Position numbers and translations under genes: made by a program
Assembly: GCA_025351005.1 (NCBI GenBank)
Contig: JANXWS010000075.1
Span: 1-60,785, forward strand
Source of the DNA: Pseudomonadota bacterium
GTDB taxonomy: Bacteria > Pseudomonadota > Gammaproteobacteria > Steroidobacterales > Steroidobacteraceae
Length of the DNA stretch: 60,785 bases
Reading direction: 5' to 3'
The notes under the pieces: model-generated
The model's database searches: none
What the model was told of the DNA's origin: nothing
Seen by the model: only the letters and a program-made list of their open reading frames with translations
Part shown: one piece after another, positions 8,540 through 17,173 of the stretch
Position numbering within the stretch: position 1 is the stretch's first letter
Layout: each line of letters starts with the position of its first letter

Positions 8540-9109
8540 CTACCCATGAAACGCGTGGCGCTCCCGCGTCTCGCTCTCGCACCAGGCGCACACGCCGCGC
8601 TGCGAACGGAGCGCGTCGCAGATCATCAGCCCGCGACACTCGGGGCAGGCGCCAGGGCTGAGTTCGCCACGCCGCTCCAGCAGGTGCAGGAGGTGGCTCG
8701 CGTGCTCGAACGACAGCCGGCCAGGCCCGTGCAGCGCCAGGTAGGTCTCATAGCTGCGGCAGAACAGTTCGCCCCAGCGCAGTGCCGCCTGCGTCCCGGC
8801 GGGCCCGCGGGCCCGCGCCGCCTCCTGCAACATGCCGAGCAGCGCGAACAGCCCCGCAAGTGCGGCCGAGTGCCGGCGGATCTCGAGGTTTTTGAGGAAA
8901 AACCCGACCCGCGACGGCGCCTTGCCGCGGTGACGCTTGAGCGCCGAACAGTGGGTCGCGACGTAAGTTCGGTAGAGCTTCCGGATCCGGTCGTCGCTGA
9001 GTCCGGTCCACTGCCGGATCGTGCAGGTGCGCGCCTCGTGCTGGATCATCCGCACGGCCAGGTCGAAACGCTGCCGGTCTCTGGAATACCGATCATCGGT
9101 GACTCTCAT
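8540..9109 (-). CDS. flhC: FlhC-like transcriptional activator
   Basis: A 189-residue homologue of FlhC, the zinc-containing partner in the FlhD4C2 activator of class II flagellar genes. Visible family features are an N-terminal helical region with LSDDRIRKLYR (37-47) and a C-terminal zinc site of four cysteines (C155, C158, C174, C177) in CPEC and CAWC. The ATG at 9109 follows a GGGAAA-like ribosome site. No flagellar gene is in view, and the gene is not next to flhD in the usual flhD-flhC operon; instead a FlhD-like gene starts 127 bp away on the other strand. Target genes are unknown. Confidence 0.82.
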   Translation of the reverse strand: MRVTDDRYSRDRQRFDLAVRMIQHEARTCTIRQWTGLSDDRIRKLYRTYVATHCSALKRHRGKAPSRVGFFLKNLEIRRHSAALAGLFALLGMLQEAARARGPAGTQAALRWGELFCRSYETYLALHGPGRLSFEHASHLLHLLERRGELSPGACPECRGLMICDALRSQRGVCAWCESETRERHAFHG

Positions 9110-9150
9110 GTCGCTGTTTCCCGGTATGTAATTAGTTTCTGTAGAAATCA

Positions 9151-9174
9151 TTTTTGGTATGAATACACCAAAAA
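9151..9174. promoter_or_regulatory. Inverted repeat between the divergent FlhC-like and FlhD-like genes
   Basis: TTTTTGGT (9151-9158) and ACCAAAAA (9167-9174) form an 8-bp inverted repeat with an 8-bp AT-rich spacer. It lies 41 bp from the flhC-like start and 62 bp from the flhD-like start, in an AT-rich stretch of otherwise very GC-rich DNA. It is a candidate operator shared by the two divergent promoters. Confidence 0.5.
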
Positions 9175-9236
9175 CTGTACTCTCGGTGACCCGCGGGCGC
9201 CAGCCAGAATAACGACCCGCGATGAGGAGAAACGCC

Positions 9237-9914
9237 ATGGTCCAGCCAGACGACGGAGACGGGGTCCAGGACGGCGCCGCGGACCAATACGGGACGCGCG
9301 CCGTGCTCGACTCGGGCACGCTCGAGACGATCCGGGAGTCGAATCAGGGATTCCTCACGCTGCTCGCCCGGCGCCACGCTACGGACACGACCCAGGCGGT
9401 ATTCGGGCTCAACGTCGCGAGCGCCGCTGCCGTCGCCGCGCTCGATGAGCGCGGGCGGCACGCCGTGGCCGCCTGCCCCTATACGCTGTTCAATCTGCGT
9501 TTCGACGACGCCGTCTTCTGGCGCCGGGTCGCGGGCGACTGCCGCGATCCGGGCCCCGACAGCCTCGAGGACGAAGTGGCGTTCGCGCGGACCACCCTTT
9601 TTCTGGCCTGGCACCTCGCCCGCTACAACGATCCGGCGGCCGCGATTGCGCTCGGCATGACGCCGGCGGTGCAGCGGGTCTGGCGGCGGCTGCCGCTGCC
9701 AGCGCTTGCCTGCGCGACCAGCGCGGCCTTGCCGCAGCTCGCGGCGCGTTGGGGAGCCCAGCCGCGCTTCTGGGCTCGGCTGCTGCAGGTGGCCGCTGTG
9801 GCCGGGAACGCCGGCCGCCACGCCGATGCGCGGCTGCTCGGCCTGCAACTGCTCGCGGCCGAAGGGCTCGGTCTGGCAACGCCCGCTCGCGGCGCCGGCG
9901 CCGGACCGTTCTAG
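9237..9914 (+). CDS. Protein with two tandem FlhD-like modules
   Basis: A 225-residue protein starting at ATG 9237 after a strong GAGGAG site 7 bp upstream. Residues about 30-98 align with FlhD: its N-x3-LL helix and the D-x3-A-x-F-x-L pattern appear here as SNQGFLTLLARR and TDTTQAVFGLNV, followed by the downstream LRFDD. Residues about 116-183 repeat the pattern (LFLAWHLARY, NDPAAAIALGMT, and a second FW near 178). FlhD is about 115 residues and works as a dimer, so this looks like a single-chain dimer. It is transcribed away from the FlhC-like gene. The first module is the clearer match; the second is my own alignment by eye. Confidence 0.65.
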   Translation: MVQPDDGDGVQDGAADQYGTRAVLDSGTLETIRESNQGFLTLLARRHATDTTQAVFGLNVASAAAVAALDERGRHAVAACPYTLFNLRFDDAVFWRRVAGDCRDPGPDSLEDEVAFARTTLFLAWHLARYNDPAAAIALGMTPAVQRVWRRLPLPALACATSAALPQLAARWGAQPRFWARLLQVAAVAGNAGRHADARLLGLQLLAAEGLGLATPARGAGAGPF

Positions 9915-10002
9915 GCCTCGCGGTTGCCGCGCGCCGCGCCGGGTCTTACGCTTCGCGCTCGCTGCCGCCCTCCGGCAGCCCGCCGCGTTGCTACCGGACC
10001 CC

Positions 10003-10974
10003 ATGCAAGCCCTGTCGATCCGCAAGCTGACGAAAACCTACGCCAACGGCGTCACAGCCCTGAATGGCATCGATCTGGACGTGCAGCAGGGCGAATTCTT
10101 CGCCCTGCTCGGGCCGAATGGTGCGGGCAAGACGACGACCATCGGCATCATCACGTCGCTGGTCAACAAGAGCGGCGGCTCCGTGTCGGTGTTCGGCCAT
10201 GACATCGACCGCGACATCGGCGCCGCGAAATCCTGCATCGGCATCGTGCCGCAGGAGGTCAACTTCAACCAGTTCGAGCCGGTCGAGACGATCCTGGTGA
10301 ACCAGGCCGGCTTCTACGGCATCCCGCGCGCGGTCGCGCGCGAGCGCGCGGTGCGCTGCCTGAAGCAGCTGCAGCTGTGGGACAAGCGCCACGCCACCGC
10401 ACGCACGCTGTCCGGCGGCATGAAGCGACGGCTGATGATCGCGCGGGCGCTGGTGAGCGAGCCGCGGCTGCTGATCCTGGACGAGCCGACCGCCGGCGTC
10501 GACATCGAAAATCGCCGCTCGATGTGGGAATTCCTGCGCGAGACCAACGAGCGCGGCGTGACGATCATCCTGACGACCCACTACCTCGAGGAGGCGGAGA
10601 ACCTCTGTCGTCACGTTGCCATCATCGACAAAGGCCGCATCATCGAGAACGACCTGATGAGCAACGTGCTGCGCAAGCTGCAGAGCGAGACCTTCGTGCT
10701 CAACCTGCGCGCAGCCTTGCGCACGCCGCCGACGCTGCCTGGCTTCGTCGCCACGCTGGTCGACGAGCGGACGCTCGAGATCGAGGTATCCAAGGATCGG
10801 AGCCTGAACGACATCTTCGTGCGTCTCGCTTCGCAGGGCATAGACGTCGTCTCGATGCGCAACAAGGTCAACCGCCTCGAGGAGCAGTTCATGCGGCTGG
10901 TGCGGGGCGCGGCGAGCGGCGATGCGGCCACGGCCGAGCCGGATCCGGCCGCCACGCAAGAGGCTGGCCGATGA
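10003..10974 (+). CDS. ABC transporter ATP-binding protein, YadG type
   Basis: Cytoplasmic ATPase of an ABC-2 exporter, 323 residues. Walker A GPNGAGKTT (37-45), signature LSGGMKRR, Walker B LLILDEPTAGVD and the switch His in LTTHYLEEA are all present, and a C-terminal extension follows residue 230, as in the YadG/DrrA group. The substrate is unknown. The stop overlaps the permease ATG (ATGA), so the pair forms one transporter. Confidence 0.92.
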   Translation: MQALSIRKLTKTYANGVTALNGIDLDVQQGEFFALLGPNGAGKTTTIGIITSLVNKSGGSVSVFGHDIDRDIGAAKSCIGIVPQEVNFNQFEPVETILVNQAGFYGIPRAVARERAVRCLKQLQLWDKRHATARTLSGGMKRRLMIARALVSEPRLLILDEPTAGVDIENRRSMWEFLRETNERGVTIILTTHYLEEAENLCRHVAIIDKGRIIENDLMSNVLRKLQSETFVLNLRAALRTPPTLPGFVATLVDERTLEIEVSKDRSLNDIFVRLASQGIDVVSMRNKVNRLEEQFMRLVRGAASGDAATAEPDPAATQEAGR

Positions 10975-11774
10975 GCACCGCAACCGACACCATGCCCGCG
11001 TCGCGTGCCCGCACCGACTGGATCGGTTTTCGCACCATCGTGCTCCGGGAGTTCAGCCGCATCATCCGCATCTGGGGCCAGACGCTGCTGCCGCCCGGTG
11101 TGACCGCGACGCTCTACTTCATCATCTTCGGCAGCTTGATCGGCCGGCGCATCGGGATGATGGGCGGCTTCGACTACATGCAGTACATTGCGCCCGGCGT
11201 CATCATGATGTCGGTGATCCAGAATTCCTACGGCAACGTCGTCTCGAGCTTCTTCGGCGCCCGCTTCGGCAAGCACATCGAGGAGATCCTCGTATCGCCG
11301 TTGCCGAACGAGCTGATCGTCGCAGGCTATGTCGCCGGCGGCATCGTGCGCGGGCTCCTGGTCGGCTGCGTGGTGTCAGCCGTCGCGCTCTGCTTCACGC
11401 ACCTGTCGGTCAGCCATATCGGGCTGACGGCGGCTGCGGTGCTCCTCACGTCGACGGTGTTCTCGCTCGGCGGCTTCATCAATGCCGTGTTCGCCAAGAA
11501 CTTCGACCACATCTCGTGGTTCCCGACGTTCATCCTGACGCCGCTGACCTACCTCGGCGGCGTCTTCTACTCGATCACGCTGTTGCCGTCCTGGGCACAG
11601 CTGGTCTCGCACGGCAACCCGATCCTCTACATGGTCAACGGCTTTCGCTACGGCTTCCTCGGCGTCTCCGACGTCGACGTGCGGCTGTCGTTCGCCATCA
11701 TGGGTGGGTTCGCCGTGGGCCTGTACGCCTTTGCGGTCTGGCTGATGCGCAAGGGCGTCGGCGTCCGCGAGTAG
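10971..11774 (+). CDS. ABC-2 type permease, YadH type
   Basis: Membrane half of the exporter, 267 residues with about six hydrophobic segments. It contains the family blocks MGGFDYMQYIAPG, PLPNELIVAGY and GNPILYMVNGFRYG, characteristic of the YadH/NodJ-like ABC-2 permeases. It is translationally coupled to the ATPase gene. The transported compound is not evident from the sequence. Confidence 0.92.
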   Translation: MSTATDTMPASRARTDWIGFRTIVLREFSRIIRIWGQTLLPPGVTATLYFIIFGSLIGRRIGMMGGFDYMQYIAPGVIMMSVIQNSYGNVVSSFFGARFGKHIEEILVSPLPNELIVAGYVAGGIVRGLLVGCVVSAVALCFTHLSVSHIGLTAAAVLLTSTVFSLGGFINAVFAKNFDHISWFPTFILTPLTYLGGVFYSITLLPSWAQLVSHGNPILYMVNGFRYGFLGVSDVDVRLSFAIMGGFAVGLYAFAVWLMRKGVGVRE

Positions 11775-11794
11775 CGGCGCGCGCGCGGCGGTCC

Positions 11795-12490
11795 ATGTGC
11801 GGGCGCTTCTCGTTTCATTCGCCGCATGAACTGGTGCGCCAGCTCTTCGGTCTCGACGCGCTCGAGCCCGGCACGGCCCACCTGCCGCCGCGCTGGAACA
11901 TCGCACCCGGCAGCGTCGTCGGCGCCGTGCGCACGACCGCGCCGGGGCAACGCGAGCTCGCGCGCCTGCAGTGGGGGCTGGTGCCGTCGTGGGCCCGCGA
12001 CCGCGAGATCGGCAGCCGGCTCGTCAACGCGCGCATCGAAACCGCGCGCGACAAGCCGGCGTTCCGCAGCGCCTTCCGGAAGCGTCGCTGCCTGATCATC
12101 GCGGACGCGTACTACGAGTGGCGCACGGAGGGCCGCGGCAAGCAGCCGTACCTGATCGAGGCCGTCGATGCACGGCCATTCGGCATGGCTGGGTTGTGGG
12201 AGTCGTGGCGCGATCCTGCGCATGGCGAGGTGCTCGAGTCCTGCGTCATCGTCACTCGCCCGTCGGCGGCTGCCGTGCGCGAGGTGCACGACCGGATGCC
12301 GGGGCTGGTCGCGCCGGCGGATTACTCGGCGTGGCTAGACCCGGCCGACGACGGCGGGGCGGCGCTTGCAGAGCTGATACTGGCGGAGCCGAAAGTCCTG
12401 GTCCGGATCCGACCCGTCAGCCGTCGCGTCAACAACCCGCGCAACGAGGGCCCGGACCTCGCGGCGCCGGCCGCCCCCGGCGCGGACTGA
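11795..12490 (+). CDS. SRAP-domain protein (YedK/HMCES family)
   Basis: Shields abasic sites in single-stranded DNA by forming a thiazolidine crosslink through Cys2. The 231-residue protein begins MCGRFSF with that cysteine and contains the other family residues: Asn in NARIETA, Glu in YYEWR and His in VHDRMP, plus WGLVPSW. It starts 20 bp after the ABC permease gene; no functional link to it is obvious. Confidence 0.94.
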   Translation: MCGRFSFHSPHELVRQLFGLDALEPGTAHLPPRWNIAPGSVVGAVRTTAPGQRELARLQWGLVPSWARDREIGSRLVNARIETARDKPAFRSAFRKRRCLIIADAYYEWRTEGRGKQPYLIEAVDARPFGMAGLWESWRDPAHGEVLESCVIVTRPSAAAVREVHDRMPGLVAPADYSAWLDPADDGGAALAELILAEPKVLVRIRPVSRRVNNPRNEGPDLAAPAAPGAD

Positions 12491-12590
12491 GCCGCTGCCG
12501 GCCCGGCGGCTGCCGGGATCGCGAGGCGCTTCGCGGTGCCGGGCGTTGGGATGGGGTACAAGCAACCGTCAGCAGACCCAGGACGACCGC

Positions 12591-13484
12591 ATGACCCGCC
12601 AACTGCACCTCGTCGACGTCTTCACGGACCGGCCGTGCCGCGGCAACCAGCTCGCGGTTGTGACCGGCGCGGTCGAACTGACGGCACGACAAATGCAGGC
12701 CTTCGCCAGCGAGATGAATTTCCCCGAGACCACGTACGTGACCAGTAACCAGCCGGTCGGCGGCGGCTGGCCGGTACGGATCTTCACACCGCGCCGCGAG
12801 GTCACGTCCGGTGGCCACCCGACGCTCGGTACCGCCCACGTGCTGCGTCAGGCGCTGCTCGGCGGCCGCGTCGACCGCGTGACGCTGGCCCTCGAGTCCG
12901 GCCTCGTGCAGGTGTTCGTCGAACGCGATCGCAAGGGCGAGCGGTACTGGATGCGCCAGGGATACCCGGTGTTCGGCAAGCGCGTGCCGCGCCGGAGCGT
13001 GGCGCCGGCGCTCGGTCTGTTGCCCACCGACCTCGACAGCCATCCGATCGAGGAGGTCTCGACCGGCGCCGCATACCTGGTCGTCGCGGTGCGCACGCGG
13101 CGGGCGCTCGAGCGCATCCAGGTCGATCGCGAGGCGCTGCTGCGGCTGGTCGCAGGCCTGGAGGCGAAGGCCGTGATCGCCTTCGCACCGGGCGCCGCGA
13201 CGGCCGGCCATCGCCTGACAGCACGCGTGTTCTTCGACTACTACGCGGAGCCGGAGGACGCCGCCACCGGCAGCGCGAACGGCTGTTTGGCCGCCTGGCT
13301 CGTGCAGCACCGGTATCTCGACGACGATGCGATCGACCTGCTGGTCGAGCAGGGCGCGAGCATCGGCCGGCGCTCCTCGCTGCACCTGCGGGCCATGCGC
13401 ACCTCGCGTGGCACCGAGATTCGCATCGGCGGTGGCGTCGTCGACGTCGCGCACGGGACCATCACCGCGGCCCGCCTCGGCTGA
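12591..13484 (+). CDS. PhzF family isomerase/epimerase
   Basis: A 297-residue protein of the PhzF fold, made of two diaminopimelate-epimerase-like halves. MNFPETTYV (42-50) carries the active-site Glu46, GGHPTLGTAHVL lines the centre, and ATGSANGCLAAWL lies near the C-terminus. No phenazine genes are nearby, so this is probably one of the many PhzF-like enzymes of unknown substrate. The ATG at 12591 was chosen over an upstream frame extension at 12546 because the conserved protein begins there. Confidence 0.9.
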   Translation: MTRQLHLVDVFTDRPCRGNQLAVVTGAVELTARQMQAFASEMNFPETTYVTSNQPVGGGWPVRIFTPRREVTSGGHPTLGTAHVLRQALLGGRVDRVTLALESGLVQVFVERDRKGERYWMRQGYPVFGKRVPRRSVAPALGLLPTDLDSHPIEEVSTGAAYLVVAVRTRRALERIQVDREALLRLVAGLEAKAVIAFAPGAATAGHRLTARVFFDYYAEPEDAATGSANGCLAAWLVQHRYLDDDAIDLLVEQGASIGRRSSLHLRAMRTSRGTEIRIGGGVVDVAHGTITAARLG

Positions 13485-13656
13485 CACCCGCGCCGGCCGG
13501 TACTGCAAAGGGCTCTGCGGTACACTCCAACGGCCCTTGCCCGGGCGCGGATCGTGGGGGAATCGTGTCGAGGCAACGCGCGCTCCGGTACCTGCGTGAG
13601 CACCGTCCTGCCGTGGCGGACGTCGACATTGCGGTCGCGCCGCGGCGGGCCGCGCG

Positions 13657-14706
13657 ATGAACTGGCTGCTTTATGGCGCCAACGGCTACACCGGCGAGCT
13701 GATCGCGCGCGAGGCCGTGCGCCGCGGCCTGCGGCCGATCCTCGCCGGCCGCTCGCGCACACCCATCGAGGCGCTCGCGCACCAGCTCGGCCTCGAGGCG
13801 CGCGCCTTCGCGCTCGACGGCGCCGGCCCGCCGGCCGCGGCGCTCGCCGGCGTCGGGCTGGTGCTGCACTGTGCCGGGCCGTTCTCGGCGACCGCGGCGC
13901 CGATGATGTCGGCCTGTCTCGGCGCGCGCGCACACTACCTGGACATCACCGGCGAGATCACGGTCTTCGAGATGGCCCAGCGCCGCGGCGCCGAGGCCCG
14001 CGCCGCCGGCGTGGTGCTCTGCCCCGGCGTCGGCTTCGACGTCGTGCCGACCGACTGCCTGGCGCTCGCGCTCAGCGAGGCGCTGCCGGATGCGACGCAG
14101 ATCGCGCTCGGCTTCGACGGCGCCTCGGCGGTGAGCCGCGGCACGGCCAAGACGATGGTGGAAGGCCTGGGCGAAGGCGGCTGCGTGCGCGCCGCCGGCG
14201 CGTTGCGACGCGTGCCGCTCGGCTACCGCGACCGGCGCATCGACTTCGGTGCCGGCGAGAAGTGTGCGATGACCATTCCCTGGGGCGACGTCAGCACGGC
14301 GTTCCACACGACCGGCATCCCGAATGTCGAGGTCTACGTGCCCATCTCGCCCCGCCGCCTTGGCCAGCTGCGGCGCCTCAACCGCCTGCGCTGGCTGCTG
14401 CGGCTCGCCTCCGTGCAGCGGTTCATGAAGGGTCGCGTCGCACGCCAGCCGCCGGGACCGGACGAGGCGCAGCGCGGGGTGACGCCTACCCACGTCTGGG
14501 GCGAGGTCGTCAACGCCGCCGGCCGGAGCCGGACCGGACGGATCGTTACGGCCAACGGCTACACCGTGACGGTGCACGCGGCGCTCGGCGTGGTGCTGCG
14601 GCTGCTCGCGGGCGATGCGCCGGCCGGCGCGCTGACGCCGTCGCGGCTGATGGGTGCCCGTTACGTCGAGACGCTGCCGGGCAGCGGAAAGCTCGTGATC
14701 GCCTGA
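13657..14706 (+). CDS. Saccharopine dehydrogenase-like NADP-binding protein
   Basis: A 349-residue protein with a Rossmann motif YGANGYTGELIA at 6-17, then a catalytic-like domain related to saccharopine dehydrogenase or trans-acting enoyl reductase proteins. The substrate is unknown. The closing hydrophobic stretch HAALGVVLRLLAG is typical of this family. It is followed after 10 bp by the hydrolase gene, suggesting cotranscription. The 172 bp upstream hold no promoter I would assert. Confidence 0.82.
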   Translation: MNWLLYGANGYTGELIAREAVRRGLRPILAGRSRTPIEALAHQLGLEARAFALDGAGPPAAALAGVGLVLHCAGPFSATAAPMMSACLGARAHYLDITGEITVFEMAQRRGAEARAAGVVLCPGVGFDVVPTDCLALALSEALPDATQIALGFDGASAVSRGTAKTMVEGLGEGGCVRAAGALRRVPLGYRDRRIDFGAGEKCAMTIPWGDVSTAFHTTGIPNVEVYVPISPRRLGQLRRLNRLRWLLRLASVQRFMKGRVARQPPGPDEAQRGVTPTHVWGEVVNAAGRSRTGRIVTANGYTVTVHAALGVVLRLLAGDAPAGALTPSRLMGARYVETLPGSGKLVIA

Positions 14707-14716
14707 CGACCGGCGC

Positions 14717-15691
14717 GTGGACATCGTCCCGTTCGAGCCACCGGCGTGGCTCCGCAACCCGCATCTGCAGTCGATCCTGCCGAGCATTCCGCCGCGACGG
14801 GCCCACGTCCTGCGCCGCGCTGGCGATCTGCTTCGCGCGAGCCGCGACGTGCTGGTCGATTGCGGCGACGGCGTGCGTCTGCTCGGCCACCACGCGGCGC
14901 AGGCGAACGGTCGCGGCACGGTGCTGCTGCTGCACGGCTGGGAGGGCAGCGCCGAGTCCCTGTACGTGCTGTCGGCCGCGGCCTACCTCTATGGCCGCGG
15001 CGTCGACGTGTTCCGCCTCAACCTGCGGGACCACGGGCCGACGCACCACCTGAACCCGGAACTCTTCCACTCGTGCCGCATCGCCGAAGTCGTCGGCGCC
15101 GTGCGCGCGGTGCAACAGCTGTTGTCCGGGCAGCCGCTGTCGCTCGCCGGCTACTCGCTCGGCGGCAACTTCGCGCTGCGGGTCGCGGTGCGGGCGCCGG
15201 CCGCCGGCATCCGCCTGCGGCGCGTGGTCGCGGTCTGCCCGGTGCTGGACCCGGCCCACACGCTCGAGCGGCTGGAGCACGGCCCGTGGATCTATCGAAA
15301 TTATTTCGTGCTCAAGTGGCGGCGGTCGCTGTTGCAGAAGCGCCGCGCCTGGCCCGACCTGTACGATCTCGATGAACTGCTCACCGATCGCAACTTGACC
15401 TCGATGACGGAGCGAATGGTGCTTCGTTACAGCAGCTTTCCGGACCTGCAGAGCTATCTGGCGGGATACGCGATCGTAGGCCCCGCGCTCGCAGACCTCG
15501 TCGTGCCGTCGCGGATCATCACGGCGCTCGACGACCCGCTGATCCCGGCGAGCGACCTTGGACGGCTGGCGACGTCGGCCGCGCTCAGCATCGTTGCGAC
15601 GCGCCGCGGCGGCCATTGCGGCTTTCTCGAGGGTCTGACCGGCGAGACCTGGGCCGACCGGCAACTGCACGCGGTACTGACGGCGCCCTGA
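14717..15691 (+). CDS. Alpha/beta hydrolase, YheT family
   Basis: A 324-residue hydrolase starting at GTG 14717. It begins with WLRNPHLQSILPS (11-23), the hallmark of the YheT/Abhd1 group. HGW marks the oxyanion turn, Ser147 in GYSLGGN is the nucleophile, Asp in TALDDPLIP the acid and His in RRGGHCGF the base. The substrate is likely an ester or lipid; nothing in the context narrows it. Confidence 0.9.
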   Translation: MDIVPFEPPAWLRNPHLQSILPSIPPRRAHVLRRAGDLLRASRDVLVDCGDGVRLLGHHAAQANGRGTVLLLHGWEGSAESLYVLSAAAYLYGRGVDVFRLNLRDHGPTHHLNPELFHSCRIAEVVGAVRAVQQLLSGQPLSLAGYSLGGNFALRVAVRAPAAGIRLRRVVAVCPVLDPAHTLERLEHGPWIYRNYFVLKWRRSLLQKRRAWPDLYDLDELLTDRNLTSMTERMVLRYSSFPDLQSYLAGYAIVGPALADLVVPSRIITALDDPLIPASDLGRLATSAALSIVATRRGGHCGFLEGLTGETWADRQLHAVLTAP

Positions 15692-15761
15692 CGGGCGCTG
15701 CTTGCGGCGGGACACGGCGCGGCAGAAGATGCGGGACCCCATCGCTGCCGAGGATGCCCTG

Positions 15762-16550
15762 ATGCGCCTGCCACCGAACACCGCTCGCCGGTTCGGGCTG
15801 CTGCTCGCCGGCCTTGCAGCCGCCGCCGCGACGTCGCTTGCGGGTGCCGCCGCGAGCAGCCCCGCCGCGTCGATCTACGCGACTGCGCTGGCCAATCCTG
15901 AGCGCAGCGACAAGGACCGCACGCGCGACGCCCGCGACCGGCCGGCCGACGTCCTGGCCTTCGCCGGCTTCCGGCCTGGCATGCGCATCGCCGACCTCTT
16001 TGGAGGCGGCGGATACTACAGCGAGATCCTGGCTTACGTGGTCGGCCCGAAGGGCAAGGTGCTGCTGGTCAACAACGCGCCGTACGCGGCCTTTGCCGCC
16101 GAGGATCAGGCGGTGCGCTTCAAGGATGGGCGCCTGCCGCAGATTGAGCGGCAGGTGGTGGCCAACGAGGACCTGAAGCTCGGCCGCCAGAAACTCGACG
16201 GCGCGCTGTTCGTGATGTCCTATCACGACCTCTATTTTTACGACAAGGATAATTTCCCGAAGATCGACGCCGGGCAATTCCTCGAGCAGGTACGACGGGC
16301 GCTGAAGCCCGGCGGCCGCCTGCTGGTCGTCGATCACGTCGCGGCGGCCGGCAGCGGCAGCAGTGCTGCCGGCACGCTGCACCGCATCGACGAGGATTTC
16401 GCGACCAAGGACATCGAGTCGCACGGCTTCCGGCTGGTCGGTAAGTACGACGGGCTGCGCAACAGCGGCGACGACCATTCGAAGCTGGTGTTCGATCCGG
16501 CCGTGCGCGGTCATACGGATCGCTTCGTGCACGTGTACCGGCGCCTCTAG
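15762..16550 (+). CDS. Exported class I methyltransferase-like protein
   Basis: A 262-residue protein with a class I methyltransferase fold: motif I as MRIADLFGGGGYY, motif IV near DGALFVMSYHDLY and KPGGRLLVVDH in the central sheet. The first 30 residues are a clear export signal (basic start, long Leu/Ala core, small residues before ASSPAA), so the enzyme seems to be periplasmic, where S-adenosylmethionine is not expected. ATG 15762 fits the signal peptide; an upstream in-frame ATG at 15702 would extend it. Function unknown. Confidence 0.78.
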   Translation: MRLPPNTARRFGLLLAGLAAAAATSLAGAAASSPAASIYATALANPERSDKDRTRDARDRPADVLAFAGFRPGMRIADLFGGGGYYSEILAYVVGPKGKVLLVNNAPYAAFAAEDQAVRFKDGRLPQIERQVVANEDLKLGRQKLDGALFVMSYHDLYFYDKDNFPKIDAGQFLEQVRRALKPGGRLLVVDHVAAAGSGSSAAGTLHRIDEDFATKDIESHGFRLVGKYDGLRNSGDDHSKLVFDPAVRGHTDRFVHVYRRL

Positions 16551-16577
16551 CCCCGTCGCACGGTGCGCGGCAGCGGA

Positions 16578-16991
16578 TCAGCCGCTCGTCGCGCGCTTTT
16601 CCTCGAAGTGCACGACCGGCTGCGAGCCGGTGACCCGTATCGGGCCGTCGACGACAGCGCCGTCCGCAATCGCGACGAGATGCGCCGAGACCGCGCCGAG
16701 GATGACCGCGCCCGGGCCGATCTCGAGGTTCTTGTCGACGGTCAGGTTGCCGGTCACGCGGCCGGCGACGACCGCGGACTCGGCGTGGACGTTGCCCTCC
16801 CAGTGCGCCTCGCGGGCCACCGACAGCAGGCCGGCGACGCTGCCGTCGCCCTGCACGGTACCGCCGAGCGTCAGCGGCCCGGGCACGTCGAGGCGGCCCT
16901 CGAAGCGCGCGCCGCGGCCGATCAGGCTCGGCGGACCGGACGTCAGGTCGAGGAACCGGCGCTTCGGCTGAGCGAGATCACGATCGGTCAC
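16578..16991 (-). CDS. Bactofilin family protein
   Basis: A 137-residue polymer-forming cytoskeletal protein. The repeating turns of a beta-helix with Gly/Val periodicity (GTVQGDGSVAG, GRVTGNLTV, GAVILGAVSA) are characteristic of bactofilins, with short disordered ends. The start is GTG 16991, placed four bases after a near-perfect GGAGG site; an in-frame ATG at 17048 lacks such a site. Bactofilins act at the inner membrane in cell shape and localised wall synthesis. It converges with the methyltransferase gene and diverges from the NuoL-like gene. Confidence 0.86.
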   Translation of the reverse strand: MTDRDLAQPKRRFLDLTSGPPSLIGRGARFEGRLDVPGPLTLGGTVQGDGSVAGLLSVAREAHWEGNVHAESAVVAGRVTGNLTVDKNLEIGPGAVILGAVSAHLVAIADGAVVDGPIRVTGSQPVVHFEEKRATSG

Positions 16992-17173
16992 GGAACCTCC
17001 AGTGCCCTCGGCCGGCCGCGAGGCCGTCGGGCGGGCGGCCTGAATCACTATACTGACTCGCCCGGGCCCGGGTTCCGCGGCGATGCGGGACTAAGACCAG
17101 AGTCACAGATGGCAGCAGAACGCTCCCCAACGAAGCGACGCCCGAGCCCTCCGGCGACCGACCGGCCCCGCCG

